Positions 8,879-17,962 of a DNA stretch of 64,000 nucleotides are shown piece after piece. Every line of letters starts with the position of its first letter. Positions within the stretch are counted from its first letter, which is position 1. A model generated the notes under the pieces. The model saw only the letters and a list, made by a program, of their open reading frames with translations, was not told the origin of the DNA and ran no database searches. Both the position numbers and the translations under genes were made by a program. Origin of the DNA: Eubacteriales bacterium (lineage in GTDB: Bacteria; Bacillota; Clostridia; Tissierellales; GPF-1); assembly GCA_030625815.1 (NCBI GenBank), contig DAOUQF010000003.1, forward strand, positions 1 through 64,000, given 5' to 3'.

Positions 8879-8997
8879 ATTTCTAGTTTACCAAAAACAA
8901 AAGTTCTCCACTTACAAATCAGATAGAGCGTTTAATGTCGTCGAAGTTCACAACTTTTTTTATTACGTATAATATAACCCATTATCTAACCCAAAAA

Positions 8998-9879
8998 TTA
9001 CTTCAGATTAAGATCTTTCAGCATTATTTTTAGCATTCTACTTCCCGGTATTTTGTCTTTGTTTTTTTCAATGGTTGTTGCAATGTTATCCTTTGTCTTT
9101 TTATTTAACTTCGCTTTCGCTTTTTCAAATGACTCTGCTAAGAATTGTATTTCCATTCCCAAGGTGCTTGTTACGTGTTGATCACCGGCAGATATTATAC
9201 CATTGTCTATATTAATTTGAGTATTCTCCCATTTTTCTTCGTCACCAAAAGAGTATATTGTGAATAATAGTATTCCCATCATATTGGTAAACGTAGCATG
9301 TGTCCCTGCTGTATGATTATGAACAGTATAACTACCTTGACTTCCTAAAACTGACATATGAAGCTTTAAACCTTTATACTCTTCAGGTATTGACACTAAA
9401 TCCTCAAAGAAAAACAAATGGTTTTGTATTGATCCTACATCTTCGCTTTTTCCCATTAAATATTCTTTCATAATATCTGCAGAAGTCTTAAGTAAATTCA
9501 AATCATCAGGATGAATCTTCCCTTCTTCTTCAAAATAATCTATATCACGAATAAGACTTCTCCAACTTACAGAGGTAAGAAAGTAATTCATCCACTCACT
9601 ATATTCAACAGATGTAAACTTCCCCAACTGGAATGGTCTAAATACTTTCTCAGCGAATAATGTTTCCGATACATTAAATCTATCCTCACATTCACCGCAA
9701 AGTAGATAGTGCTTTTCGCTGTCTTGTGACACAGCATTGGGCTCGCCGATGGTCCTTATCTTACCAATAGATATTCTTTTCAGGTGTCTAATAACAAACT
9801 TTGGAATAATATGACTTAACTCAAGCTCAACATCTTCTATATCACATAATGCACAAGTTCCCACAATCTTCTTCGCCAT
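8998..9879 (-). CDS. HNH-like zinc-binding protein, last gene of a probable defence operon
   Basis: 293 residues; ATG 9879 follows GAAAGAGAG. The N-terminus has a treble-clef/HNH-like pattern: CALC (9-12), ELSHIIPKF (about 20-28) and LLCGECEDRF (about 60-69), i.e. two Cys pairs around a conserved His. The rest is helical and ends in a Lys-rich tail. Proteins of this shape occur in phage-defence neighbourhoods and are presumed nucleases; nuclease activity is inferred. The gene lies 44 bases behind a protein kinase gene and shares its direction, so the two are probably co-transcribed with the PHP-ATPase gene. Confidence 0.65.
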   Translation of the reverse strand: MAKKIVGTCALCDIEDVELELSHIIPKFVIRHLKRISIGKIRTIGEPNAVSQDSEKHYLLCGECEDRFNVSETLFAEKVFRPFQLGKFTSVEYSEWMNYFLTSVSWRSLIRDIDYFEEEGKIHPDDLNLLKTSADIMKEYLMGKSEDVGSIQNHLFFFEDLVSIPEEYKGLKLHMSVLGSQGSYTVHNHTAGTHATFTNMMGILLFTIYSFGDEEKWENTQINIDNGIISAGDQHVTSTLGMEIQFLAESFEKAKAKLNKKTKDNIATTIEKNKDKIPGSRMLKIMLKDLNLK

Positions 9880-9923
9880 TTTTATCTCTCTTTCTACACA
9901 TCAAATAACATCACGGTCACTTA

Positions 9924-11402
9924 TTATTCTTCACTAATCGGCTGGATCTTTTCATAAGGAACACTCAGTAAAAGCCTATCAGCAGCAAATCGATGTTTCG
10001 CACATTCTTCAAGAATACTGTAAGCTAGCTTAATCACTATAGGCATTTCACTTCTTATCACCATTGTATAAGTTATAGTTGCAAACAAATCGTAATTTTT
10101 CCAACCATTATATCCTGTGGCTTGTATAAAAGTAATACTTATTGCTCTCAATATTTTTTCTTGATTACTCGTATCGCATTTCAGCAAAATCTCAGCCAAA
10201 TTCAACCATCTATTTGCTACAATCTGTGTCGATATTTTCTTTTTTTCTGCCAGTTCTAGTAAATAATGTTCAATACTTGTATCATAGATTCCTTTCTGAA
10301 TAAGCGTGTTAATACGCTTGACGTCAACACCTTTTAAATAATTATTAAATATGCCTTCAAATGATTCACTCAAGTCCTCGACAGTATTAAATCTCTCTTC
10401 TCTTATATCTTTTGTTGCTTTTTCCACCAATAACTTAAATGGGTGCGCCGTTCCTAAGTTCCCATTACCAAATATAAAATCGATAACTTTCCCAATCGAA
10501 TAAACATCACTGATTTCGTCTAAATCAGTAAATTTCCTAAAACCTTCTGGTGCAACAAATTTATGCGTAGGCTTCGGTGTAACACTACTCAACCTTGATC
10601 TTAAATGATTACTATCTTTTGCAAATCCAAAATCGGAAATGAATGGTTCATACTTTTTAATCATAATATTTCCTGGATGTAAATCTCTATGAATAATTGT
10701 CATTTTATGAGCTGTGATCATTGTTTTTAATACTTGTCTTGTTAATTTAATTTGCTCTTCAAAACTAATCTTATTCTTGTCGAGAAGATCATATAAATCA
10801 AAATCCGCTCTTTCCATCAAAAATGAATTTGCTAGCGAATCATAGTCATAAGCTCCCAAAACTCTAACATTTGAATCATAAAGCCTTTTCTGTATTTCAA
10901 ACTCATTCTTGAACCTACTTGAGATATCATGATCATCCCAGTACTCACTCTTTAATTGCTTTTTTACATACTTATCATCAATTAAATATACTTTCCCAAA
11001 TGAGCCTTCTAAAAATTTTTCACTTCCATCAATCACTACCTGCTTATATTCATTATCATCGGAAAAAACCACATTATATCGATTCAAGTAGTTGGAAATC
11101 TTTTTCTTTAACACATCTTCTATTTTTGAATAATAAACAATATTAAATAGAACCTCTATAACTTTAATCCTCTGCGCTACATCAACATCTTCATATTGAT
11201 CAACTAAACTTCTTCCTGCAGAATAATTTAACTCTCTAGTATGGAATGTAACGAAATCATCAAGATCTAAATACACTTCAGAGAATTTTGTCCCTTCAAA
11301 TATCAATTCCAGAGGATCAACCGGATTAAAATTGTTATAATCTAGCTGATATAAATACTGATCAACGATATCTAACAGTTTATAATATGGCTTTTTATCC
11401 AT
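9924..11402 (-). CDS. Serine/threonine protein kinase
   Basis: 492 residues from ATG 11402, preceded by AAAAGGAG; an earlier ATG at 11435 lacks a ribosome binding site. Residues about 1-130 are of unknown type. The kinase domain (about 130-340) is complete: a GSFGKVY glycine loop, a Lys in YVKKQ, the HRDLHPGN catalytic loop, the SDFGF metal-binding motif and an APE-like VAPEGF. The C-terminal 150 residues look like an all-helical sensor or scaffold. There is no transmembrane segment, unlike the PknB housekeeping kinases. It lies 52 bases after the PHP-ATPase gene and before the HNH-like gene, so it may switch those proteins on by phosphorylation (inference). Confidence 0.88.
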   Translation of the reverse strand: MDKKPYYKLLDIVDQYLYQLDYNNFNPVDPLELIFEGTKFSEVYLDLDDFVTFHTRELNYSAGRSLVDQYEDVDVAQRIKVIEVLFNIVYYSKIEDVLKKKISNYLNRYNVVFSDDNEYKQVVIDGSEKFLEGSFGKVYLIDDKYVKKQLKSEYWDDHDISSRFKNEFEIQKRLYDSNVRVLGAYDYDSLANSFLMERADFDLYDLLDKNKISFEEQIKLTRQVLKTMITAHKMTIIHRDLHPGNIMIKKYEPFISDFGFAKDSNHLRSRLSSVTPKPTHKFVAPEGFRKFTDLDEISDVYSIGKVIDFIFGNGNLGTAHPFKLLVEKATKDIREERFNTVEDLSESFEGIFNNYLKGVDVKRINTLIQKGIYDTSIEHYLLELAEKKKISTQIVANRWLNLAEILLKCDTSNQEKILRAISITFIQATGYNGWKNYDLFATITYTMVIRSEMPIVIKLAYSILEECAKHRFAADRLLLSVPYEKIQPISEE

Positions 11403-11454
11403 TGAACTACTCCTTTTACTATACCTTCTCAGCAAATTACCATATAAACCACGA

Positions 11455-14292
11455 CTAAAATTTTATATGATATTTGTTTCTCCTCAAATCAAAAGCTACT
11501 TCGCCACCTTCAAGAACATCACAAATATGTTGCTGGATTCCCTTGCCATTTAATATTCCAGCTTTAATATTCCCATCTGCTTCAAACACAGCTGTATTTT
11601 CTTCTATTGCCCCTATCCTATACTCAAATCTAGACTTATTATTTGGTGCATTAATACCGTCTTGATTTGCAATGATTATACCTTCAGCATCTCCACCAAC
11701 AACTACATTAGCATTATGAGTAACTATTATTATTTGCCGATCGACTTTTTTATCTCGAATAAATGGGATAAGATCATCGAACACCGATCTATTATCGAGA
11801 TCATCTTCAGGTTGATCAATCAATATAGGCGATTTACTTTCTTCCAAATTTATTAAAAGCTTCAATAATACAAGAGCTTTTTTTCCTGGTGACATTTGCT
11901 CAATAGAGTCATTATCCATAATAACTTTATACGTAATATTATACCAATCATCAAGAATAACTCTTAATGCACTTTCTTTTGAATACCCCCTTACTATGGG
12001 GAGTGTTCCATCAATGGAGGCTTTTATAAGCTTCCTTAATGATTCTCCACTAAACTTATTAATTTCCGGTGAATCAATATTTAAAATGTTTTTTCTTGAG
12101 CGCAAAGTCCTTTTGTCAAAAAGCTTACTGATTGTATTACAAAACGCTTCAGTACGGAATGGAATTTCAACTGAGAATTTCAAATCAACACAATCAAATT
12201 CAGGATTCTCATTAATTATTCGGGCATACGACTCATACTCCTTTAAATAATAATCGAATAATCCACTCAGTTCATCTAACGCTACATCAAACTCACTTTC
12301 CTTATTAGTAATTTCTTTTTCTATCTCCTCGATGCTTTTTAATAGTTTGTTTTGCTCCTGAATTAGGTCTGATAATTTCTTCATGGACTCATTTTCGTTT
12401 ATTTTTCCACTCAATGAATCACGTTTTTGTCTATGTATTAGTAATGACTGTTTCAACTCTCGAACTGAATCTTCGAGAGTTTTTCGCATCTCTTTTTTCT
12501 TCTCACCCCAAACTTTATCTGCTTGTTCAACAATTTGTTTTTGTATTTGATTTAGCACTGATTTCGTCTCTATAGAATACTGTCCTTCAAATGGCTTAGG
12601 CTCAACTATGCTCTCTATCTTGTCAATCATTCTCATTTCAGTCTCAAATAACTCTATCTCCTCAGTTAACTCAGAAATAAAAGATACTGCATTATCATAA
12701 GATTCAATATCCTCTTCAGATAATGATATTTGTGATGAAATTTGATCTTTCTGTGCTTTCAATTTTATAATTTCGGCTATAATCCCTTTCTTATTTCCAA
12801 TTTCTTTTGCACGCGCTTTCAATACACTGACGTCTTCCTGCAATTGGATGAAATCCAAAACATTCTTCGTGATGCTTTGCTTTTTTGTCTGGATTGATTT
12901 ATATACTTGATCATGCATTTCTTTTGCTTCTTTTTTTAGCAGAACAATCTCTTGAATCAAATCATCAATTTCAGTTACTTCTTCAGAATTATCACTCAAT
13001 CGATTTAAATACGTTTGCGGAACATAGACTATTTTATGTTCATCCTCTACTTCCGAAGTAACACTTTCGGTTCCATCAGCCCAGACCACCGTCATACTTT
13101 CGATTTCTTTTGTTTTATTTTCTGCCACTTCACGCTTTTTAGCAACCTGCTTACCATCTATTGCTTTAGCCATATTATGCAATAACGCTGACTTTCCAGT
13201 CGATTTCCCACCAATAATACATGTTAATTTATCGTTGAAAAATATTGGATCTGGTTGAAAATCGCCATCCTGAATAACCACATGCTCAATGACATGATAA
13301 TCCGGCTTTTGTTCTGGTTTCAATTCGGAAATCCTAACACGATCTTTTGGCTCATAAAGAATTTGACGCAACCCGTTGAATGTTGGAGTGGCTTTTATCC
13401 AACAGTATCTATGTAGATCAGGTTCGAAAAGACGCGATAACTCATGTGCATCTGAACCATGAATACAAGGTTTCAAAGACCCACATTTTCGTTTAACCAC
13501 TTTGCGGTCATCACTTCCAGGCTTTTCGCCTAAAAAATATGCACTATCATTCGGGTTTGCAGAAAAAACAGCATCCACAAATTGATACAATGCTAGTCTA
13601 ACACCCATCAATTGTGACATTGCTCCTCTACCTTCACAATAATCAGAATGAGCTGTAATACCACTTGCACCATCAGATCGATTATTCGATACAACAATTA
13701 TTACATTTTCCCTCAGTTCCTTATCATCTTTAAATATTTTTTTTACGCTTTCAATTGTTGGTATAAACTGATCAATCCCTCTCTTTAAAGCAGCTTCATT
13801 AGATATTCCAGGTTCTATTAGTTTTCCTAGCTCCATTAACGCATCGCGTGAAGCATTGAATTCTCTTTCAGCATATTCAAAGCTTAATTTTGTAAAGAAT
13901 CTATATTCCAAGCTTTCAACAAAGGAAGGATTAAATAGAAAATGAATATTTACTGGCGCATTGTCTGCAATTGGTCTAACTCTCATTTCAATATTAGGAA
14001 TTACCAATTTAACGGTCTCAGGTAAGCGTTGATCAGACATAACTCTTTTATAATTTTTAATTGACAAGTAATCGGTTATACCAATTACGCTAATATTTTT
14101 TTGCGAATCCTGACCATCACCTATATAATTTTTAATAGCTGTGTAAAAATTATTCCACTTCTCTTCCGGAGTACTTCCATCATAGCTATCATTCTTTTTT
14201 GTTTCAGGCGTATGCAGATGGAGATCCCATCTATTCCATTCCGAACCTCTTCTAAAACCACTCATTTTCACCCTCCGTAAATACTTATTCAA
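11455..14292 (-). CDS. PHP-domain plus SMC-like ATPase, TrlF/Ppl type
   Basis: 945 residues. The N-terminal PHP phosphoesterase domain (about 1-330) shows WDLHLHTP, IGITDYLS and HGSDAHE, residues that would bind metals. The C-terminal part is an ABC/SMC-type ATPase: Walker A GGKSTGKSA (about 365), a long coiled coil (about 450-720), signature SPGKKA, Walker B ILIDQPEDDLDN and a switch His in VTHNANVV. This fused form is known as the TrlF family and matches the single-protein defence gene called ppl. It may cut nucleic acid or nucleotides when the ATPase senses phage DNA; that role is inferred. The reading may begin at an internal ATG nine codons in (14265), which follows CGTAAAG/GGGTGAAA; the first ATG has no clear ribosome binding site. 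Confidence 0.85.
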   Translation of the reverse strand: MNKYLRRVKMSGFRRGSEWNRWDLHLHTPETKKNDSYDGSTPEEKWNNFYTAIKNYIGDGQDSQKNISVIGITDYLSIKNYKRVMSDQRLPETVKLVIPNIEMRVRPIADNAPVNIHFLFNPSFVESLEYRFFTKLSFEYAEREFNASRDALMELGKLIEPGISNEAALKRGIDQFIPTIESVKKIFKDDKELRENVIIVVSNNRSDGASGITAHSDYCEGRGAMSQLMGVRLALYQFVDAVFSANPNDSAYFLGEKPGSDDRKVVKRKCGSLKPCIHGSDAHELSRLFEPDLHRYCWIKATPTFNGLRQILYEPKDRVRISELKPEQKPDYHVIEHVVIQDGDFQPDPIFFNDKLTCIIGGKSTGKSALLHNMAKAIDGKQVAKKREVAENKTKEIESMTVVWADGTESVTSEVEDEHKIVYVPQTYLNRLSDNSEEVTEIDDLIQEIVLLKKEAKEMHDQVYKSIQTKKQSITKNVLDFIQLQEDVSVLKARAKEIGNKKGIIAEIIKLKAQKDQISSQISLSEEDIESYDNAVSFISELTEEIELFETEMRMIDKIESIVEPKPFEGQYSIETKSVLNQIQKQIVEQADKVWGEKKKEMRKTLEDSVRELKQSLLIHRQKRDSLSGKINENESMKKLSDLIQEQNKLLKSIEEIEKEITNKESEFDVALDELSGLFDYYLKEYESYARIINENPEFDCVDLKFSVEIPFRTEAFCNTISKLFDKRTLRSRKNILNIDSPEINKFSGESLRKLIKASIDGTLPIVRGYSKESALRVILDDWYNITYKVIMDNDSIEQMSPGKKALVLLKLLINLEESKSPILIDQPEDDLDNRSVFDDLIPFIRDKKVDRQIIIVTHNANVVVGGDAEGIIIANQDGINAPNNKSRFEYRIGAIEENTAVFEADGNIKAGILNGKGIQQHICDVLEGGEVAFDLRRNKYHIKF

Positions 14293-14506
14293 ATTAACAA
14301 AAGTATGCTTGTTTTAAGTCGCTACAATCAATACAGGTAACTAAACATTGATTGTGCAATACTATAATTGTTTATTAGTTAATCGTATTTTTGCATCTAT
14401 ATATCTTAGTATTAATAATACTCTTATTTGTATATTCTGTCTATTTTCTGTAAAATGGTAATAAACCGTCTAACAGAAGCACATCTCATTGCAACAAATA
14501 AAATGC

Positions 14507-14546
14507 AAAACACCACCGTCATCATTTTGATGAGAAGTGGTGTTTT
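14507..14546. terminator. Bidirectional-looking terminator hairpin
   Basis: AAAACACCAC (14507-14516) pairs with GTGGTGTTTT (14537-14546), with a second small pairing (ATCAT/ATGAT) in the loop. On the minus strand it would end transcription of the remnant at 14551-14650. Confidence 0.65.
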
Positions 14547-14550
14547 CTCT

Positions 14551-14650
14551 ATTTTTCTTGTGATTTTGATTTCATATTTTCAGGAATTGCATCCGACCAC
14601 GGCATCTGTCGATCAAGTGCTTCATGGTCTGCGATATCGATATTGCACAA
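14551..14650 (-). pseudogene. Gene remnant between the PHP-ATPase and HEPN genes
   Basis: On the minus strand an open stretch reads ...NIDIADHEALDRQMPWSD followed by AIPENMKSKSQEK and TAG. It has the look of a real C-terminus and is followed by a terminator hairpin. A stop lies just upstream and there is no start, so it is a leftover. The family is unknown. Nothing else was found in 14293-14700. Confidence 0.35.
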
Positions 14651-14700
14651 CCTCTAAAATAAATAGGTCAAATAAAGATATAACTAATTCTTGTTCATAA

Positions 14701-15354
14701 CTATCTTTTCTTTCTTATACTTTCCTTAAGATATGAGCCATATTCATCATTCGGAGCATAATCTTTCATTATCCGTAAATAGATTACCATCGCAGCCATC
14801 ATGTTTTGATAACCCAAAGATAATGCTTCATTTAACTTAAGCACTTTGTTTTTAATCGTATCATTATTGTTTCTTTCTATAAAGCACTCATGATACCTGT
14901 GAGTTATTGGATTTCGATATTCTTTCCTTAAAAAACCCAAGGCAGAGAACAGCCTTCTAAGTTCACTTAAATCTGCTAAGAATTGCTTGTCATTACTCCC
15001 CTTCAATAATTCAGTCGCTACTACATCAAAATAAGACTCTCTTTCAGTAAGTTTTAAATGAAAAACGGTGCTGAGTCCAAATCCTAAGTGATCCCAAAAA
15101 GAAACAAAATTCTGCACAGATTTAATGCCTATATGAATTACTTGTTCTGAATTTGCTTTTACGCCAAATTTCTCGTAAAAAGCAAGATACAACGCATAAT
15201 CTTCTAAATAAAAAAATACCGTTTGCGATAAAATACTATACATAGTTTCTTTAAAATACAAACATTCAGCCTGCGAAATATTAATAGCATGAAGTCTAAC
15301 TATCAAATCGGATCTATGTTTTAAGTATGTTGCACTATCAAATTGTTCGTACAA
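14701..15354 (-). CDS. HEPN-domain protein (Cthe_2314-like)
   Basis: The start is taken as TTG 15354, because GGAGGG sits 7 bases before it; an in-frame ATG at 15399 lacks such a site. The protein is all-helical and carries RNPITH (R-x4-H) followed by RYH in its C-terminal half. That is the signature of HEPN RNases and of Cthe_2314-type HEPN proteins, which act in abortive infection or toxin-antitoxin systems. No MNT nucleotidyltransferase partner is adjacent. It is the first gene of the minus-strand defence cluster but is separated from the PHP-ATPase by about 400 bases. Confidence 0.6.
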   Translation of the reverse strand: MYEQFDSATYLKHRSDLIVRLHAINISQAECLYFKETMYSILSQTVFFYLEDYALYLAFYEKFGVKANSEQVIHIGIKSVQNFVSFWDHLGFGLSTVFHLKLTERESYFDVVATELLKGSNDKQFLADLSELRRLFSALGFLRKEYRNPITHRYHECFIERNNNDTIKNKVLKLNEALSLGYQNMMAAMVIYLRIMKDYAPNDEYGSYLKESIRKKR

Positions 15355-15399
15355 TGCCCATCCCTCCGAAAAAATTGATTTTATTAATAATTTACACAT

Positions 15400-15765
15400 A
15401 CTACTGCAGTATCACTAAGTCTTTCAGCTCAAATTAAGGAATTCAATAATTATCTATCTGTTCATAATTATACCACTTATATGTATTGATTTAATTATCG
15501 TATTCGAGCATATAAACCATATTTAGATGCTCTTTCTAGTTATAAATACAGTAAAATTTGTATATTGTACGTATATTGTGTGTATATTACGAGGTCGTTC
15601 TTACCCCTACTTAGAAGATTTTACCAGCCCGCTAGCCCGCATGGTTACCGCAAACATTGATCCCATTTTTAATGAAAATTTAATCTCCCGTTAAACTGCA
15701 CTTAAAGCCGCAAACATACAATAAGTACATAGGAAAAAAAACCGTTAGCCAAGAAAGGAAAAAAG
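15400..15765. other. AT-rich intergenic region at the island/core boundary
   Basis: No gene is seen. About 15560-15590 holds three near copies of GTATATTGT in a row. Base and codon usage change here: genes to the left are AT-rich, genes to the right are richer in G and C. The final bases carry AAGAAAGGAAAAAAG, the ribosome binding site of the next gene. No tRNA or integrase marks the boundary. Confidence 0.5.
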
Positions 15766-17952
15766 ATGAAAACTATTTTGCTTTTAACCGCCTCAACAGG
15801 CGGCGGTCATAATCAAGCGGCGAACGCCCTAACAGAAATCTACAAACAACAAGGCTATCAGGTTGCGACCATGGATATCTTTAAGGATTCCAATGAAAAA
15901 CTGGATAACCTGATGGTAGGAGGATATGCCTTTTTAGCGACAAAAATGCCAAAAACCTATGGGGATCTGTATTGGCTCGCCAATCAGAAGATCGTGAATA
16001 AACCCGTTTGCGACGCCATCGCACGCAGGGTTTGGCGCTCCCTGCACGATAAAATCCAAGAGACCAATCCCGCATTGATTGTGTCCACCCATCCCTTTGC
16101 CGTTGAAATTATGGCGAAGCTGAAGCGACAGACAAGTCTTTGTTGCCCTTACCTTGCCGTGGTCACCGATTTTATTGCGCATCAAACCTACCTCAGCCCG
16201 TCTGTTGACGGATACATCGTCGGCAGCGAATGGACCAAGCGAGACCTGATCCAAAAGGGCGTTTCATCCGAGATTATCCATACCTGCGGAATTCCCACAA
16301 AGAGAGAGTTCTATACGCCATCAATCGAACGAAATCTTTCTGGGGAAATCAAGGTCCTAGCCATGGCTGGCTCTCTTGGATTGGAAGAAATATCCGATTG
16401 TCTCGATGTCCTCTTGTCTGACACCCCGGCAAGGGTAACCGCCGTTTGCGGCAACAATCAAGCCTTATTCGAGCTGCTTTCCCGTCAATTCCATAAAGAA
16501 ATTGAAACGGGACGCTTAACCCTCTACGGATTTACGGAAAAAATTCGTAAATTGATGGACAACCACGATTGCATCATCACAAAACCCGGCGGATTGACGA
16601 CGACTGAATCCATTCTGCGCCAAATTCCCATGATCATTCCCTTTATGATCCCAGGGCAAGAAGCGGAAAATACGGAATTTTTAGTCGAAGAAGGCATGGC
16701 AATCCATGTTCAATCACCCGAGGAATTGGGCGATCAGATTCTTCAGCTGATCCTCCATCCGCATCGCCTGCCCCTTATGCGTGCCCGCATGAAGACCGTT
16801 GCCGACACCTATTCGCCCGCTGCGATCGTTGCCCTTTCCGGTCGACTGATCCAGAAACGTCATGAGAAAGTGATGATTTTTAGCGCTGGTTTTGGCGCCG
16901 GCCATCAAATGGTCACAGATGCCATCGGCGAAGAGTTTCATGCGCGTTTTCAAAACGCATCCATTAAAGAAATTGATTTGATGCAGTGGTTGATGCCTCA
17001 ATTGTCTCAATCCATCTATCACGGTTATCGCTATTTTGTAAAGAATTATGAATCTCTATACAATCGATTCTACGAACAAAAAGAGTCGGACGAACCCTCT
17101 TCGACTTTGCTTGGCAAAATCACGCAAAAAAAGACCAGCCGATTGCTGGCGAAGGAAACGCCTTCACTATTGATCTCGACCTTCCCCATCTGCACCCAGG
17201 TGCTTGGAGCTTGGAAGGAAAAGAGCGGCAGTCAGCTTCCCTTGGTCACGGTCATCACAGATGTCACCTCCGCTTCGGAATGGCTCCATCCCGCCGTCAC
17301 GCATTACTTGGTTGCCAGCGAAAGCGTAGAGCAGGAATTGATTGAAAAAGGGGTCGAATCAAATCGAATTTCCGTAACGGGCATCCCTGTGCGCCGCGCA
17401 TTTCAACTGCAACAAAAAAGAAAAGCGCGCCCGATTCACGATCCCATCCGACTCCTGATCATGGGCGGCGGATTTGGCCTTCTCCCAGAAGACCAGACCC
17501 TGTATCGTTGGCTTACGGATGATCCGACCATCGACGCAACCATTATAACCGGACACAACCACGAGGCCTACCAGACCCTTAAAACCCACTATCCCCGCTT
17601 ACGCGTCAAGGGGTTTGTCCATGATGTCGCGGGGGAAATGAAACAAGCCGATCTGCTCTTGACGAAGCCCGGCGGAATCACGTTATTTGAAGCAATCCAT
17701 GTGGAAATTCCGATTCTTGCCTATCATCCCAGCCTGGGACAAGAACAGAAGAATGCGAGTTTTATCGAAAAAATGGGCATCGGGCAAAGCGTCTTCACAA
17801 CAGGAGAAATTCTGAAGGCCGTTGATTCCTACAGATCAAATCAAGCCATTTACCAGGCACGATCCCAAATGGCATCAATCCATACCGATCTCCACCTTGC
17901 CAATGAAGAAATCTGGCAACATTTAATGGAAAGTCAGTTTGACATGCAGTAG
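15766..17952 (+). CDS. Tandem double glycosyltransferase, MGDG-synthase/UgtP type
   Basis: 728 residues, about twice the usual length, because two complete GT28-type glycosyltransferases are fused. Half 1 (about 1-365) starts LLLTASTGGGHN and has the donor-binding KPGGLTTTES near 272. Half 2 (about 367-728) starts VMIFSAGFGAGHQ and has KPGGITLFEA near 633. Each half has the MGDG_synth N-domain and the Glyco_tran_28 C-domain. The family transfers sugar from UDP-sugars to diacylglycerol or lipid-linked acceptors at the inner membrane face. The two halves are strongly diverged, so they may add two different sugars. It heads an operon with a deacetylase, a YkoP-like protein and a flippase-like protein. 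Confidence 0.85.
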   Translation: MKTILLLTASTGGGHNQAANALTEIYKQQGYQVATMDIFKDSNEKLDNLMVGGYAFLATKMPKTYGDLYWLANQKIVNKPVCDAIARRVWRSLHDKIQETNPALIVSTHPFAVEIMAKLKRQTSLCCPYLAVVTDFIAHQTYLSPSVDGYIVGSEWTKRDLIQKGVSSEIIHTCGIPTKREFYTPSIERNLSGEIKVLAMAGSLGLEEISDCLDVLLSDTPARVTAVCGNNQALFELLSRQFHKEIETGRLTLYGFTEKIRKLMDNHDCIITKPGGLTTTESILRQIPMIIPFMIPGQEAENTEFLVEEGMAIHVQSPEELGDQILQLILHPHRLPLMRARMKTVADTYSPAAIVALSGRLIQKRHEKVMIFSAGFGAGHQMVTDAIGEEFHARFQNASIKEIDLMQWLMPQLSQSIYHGYRYFVKNYESLYNRFYEQKESDEPSSTLLGKITQKKTSRLLAKETPSLLISTFPICTQVLGAWKEKSGSQLPLVTVITDVTSASEWLHPAVTHYLVASESVEQELIEKGVESNRISVTGIPVRRAFQLQQKRKARPIHDPIRLLIMGGGFGLLPEDQTLYRWLTDDPTIDATIITGHNHEAYQTLKTHYPRLRVKGFVHDVAGEMKQADLLLTKPGGITLFEAIHVEIPILAYHPSLGQEQKNASFIEKMGIGQSVFTTGEILKAVDSYRSNQAIYQARSQMASIHTDLHLANEEIWQHLMESQFDMQ

Positions 17953-17962
17953 AGAAAGGAAG

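Noticed and set aside
14428-14700. 90-codon plus-strand frame in the gap before the HEPN gene
   Set aside because: It crosses a terminator hairpin and has no ribosome binding site; the minus-strand remnant reads better as protein.
15560-15590. Three GTATATTGT-like repeats as a CRISPR or iteron array
   Set aside because: Units are only about 9-10 bases, directly adjacent and without unique spacers; no cas or rep gene is near.
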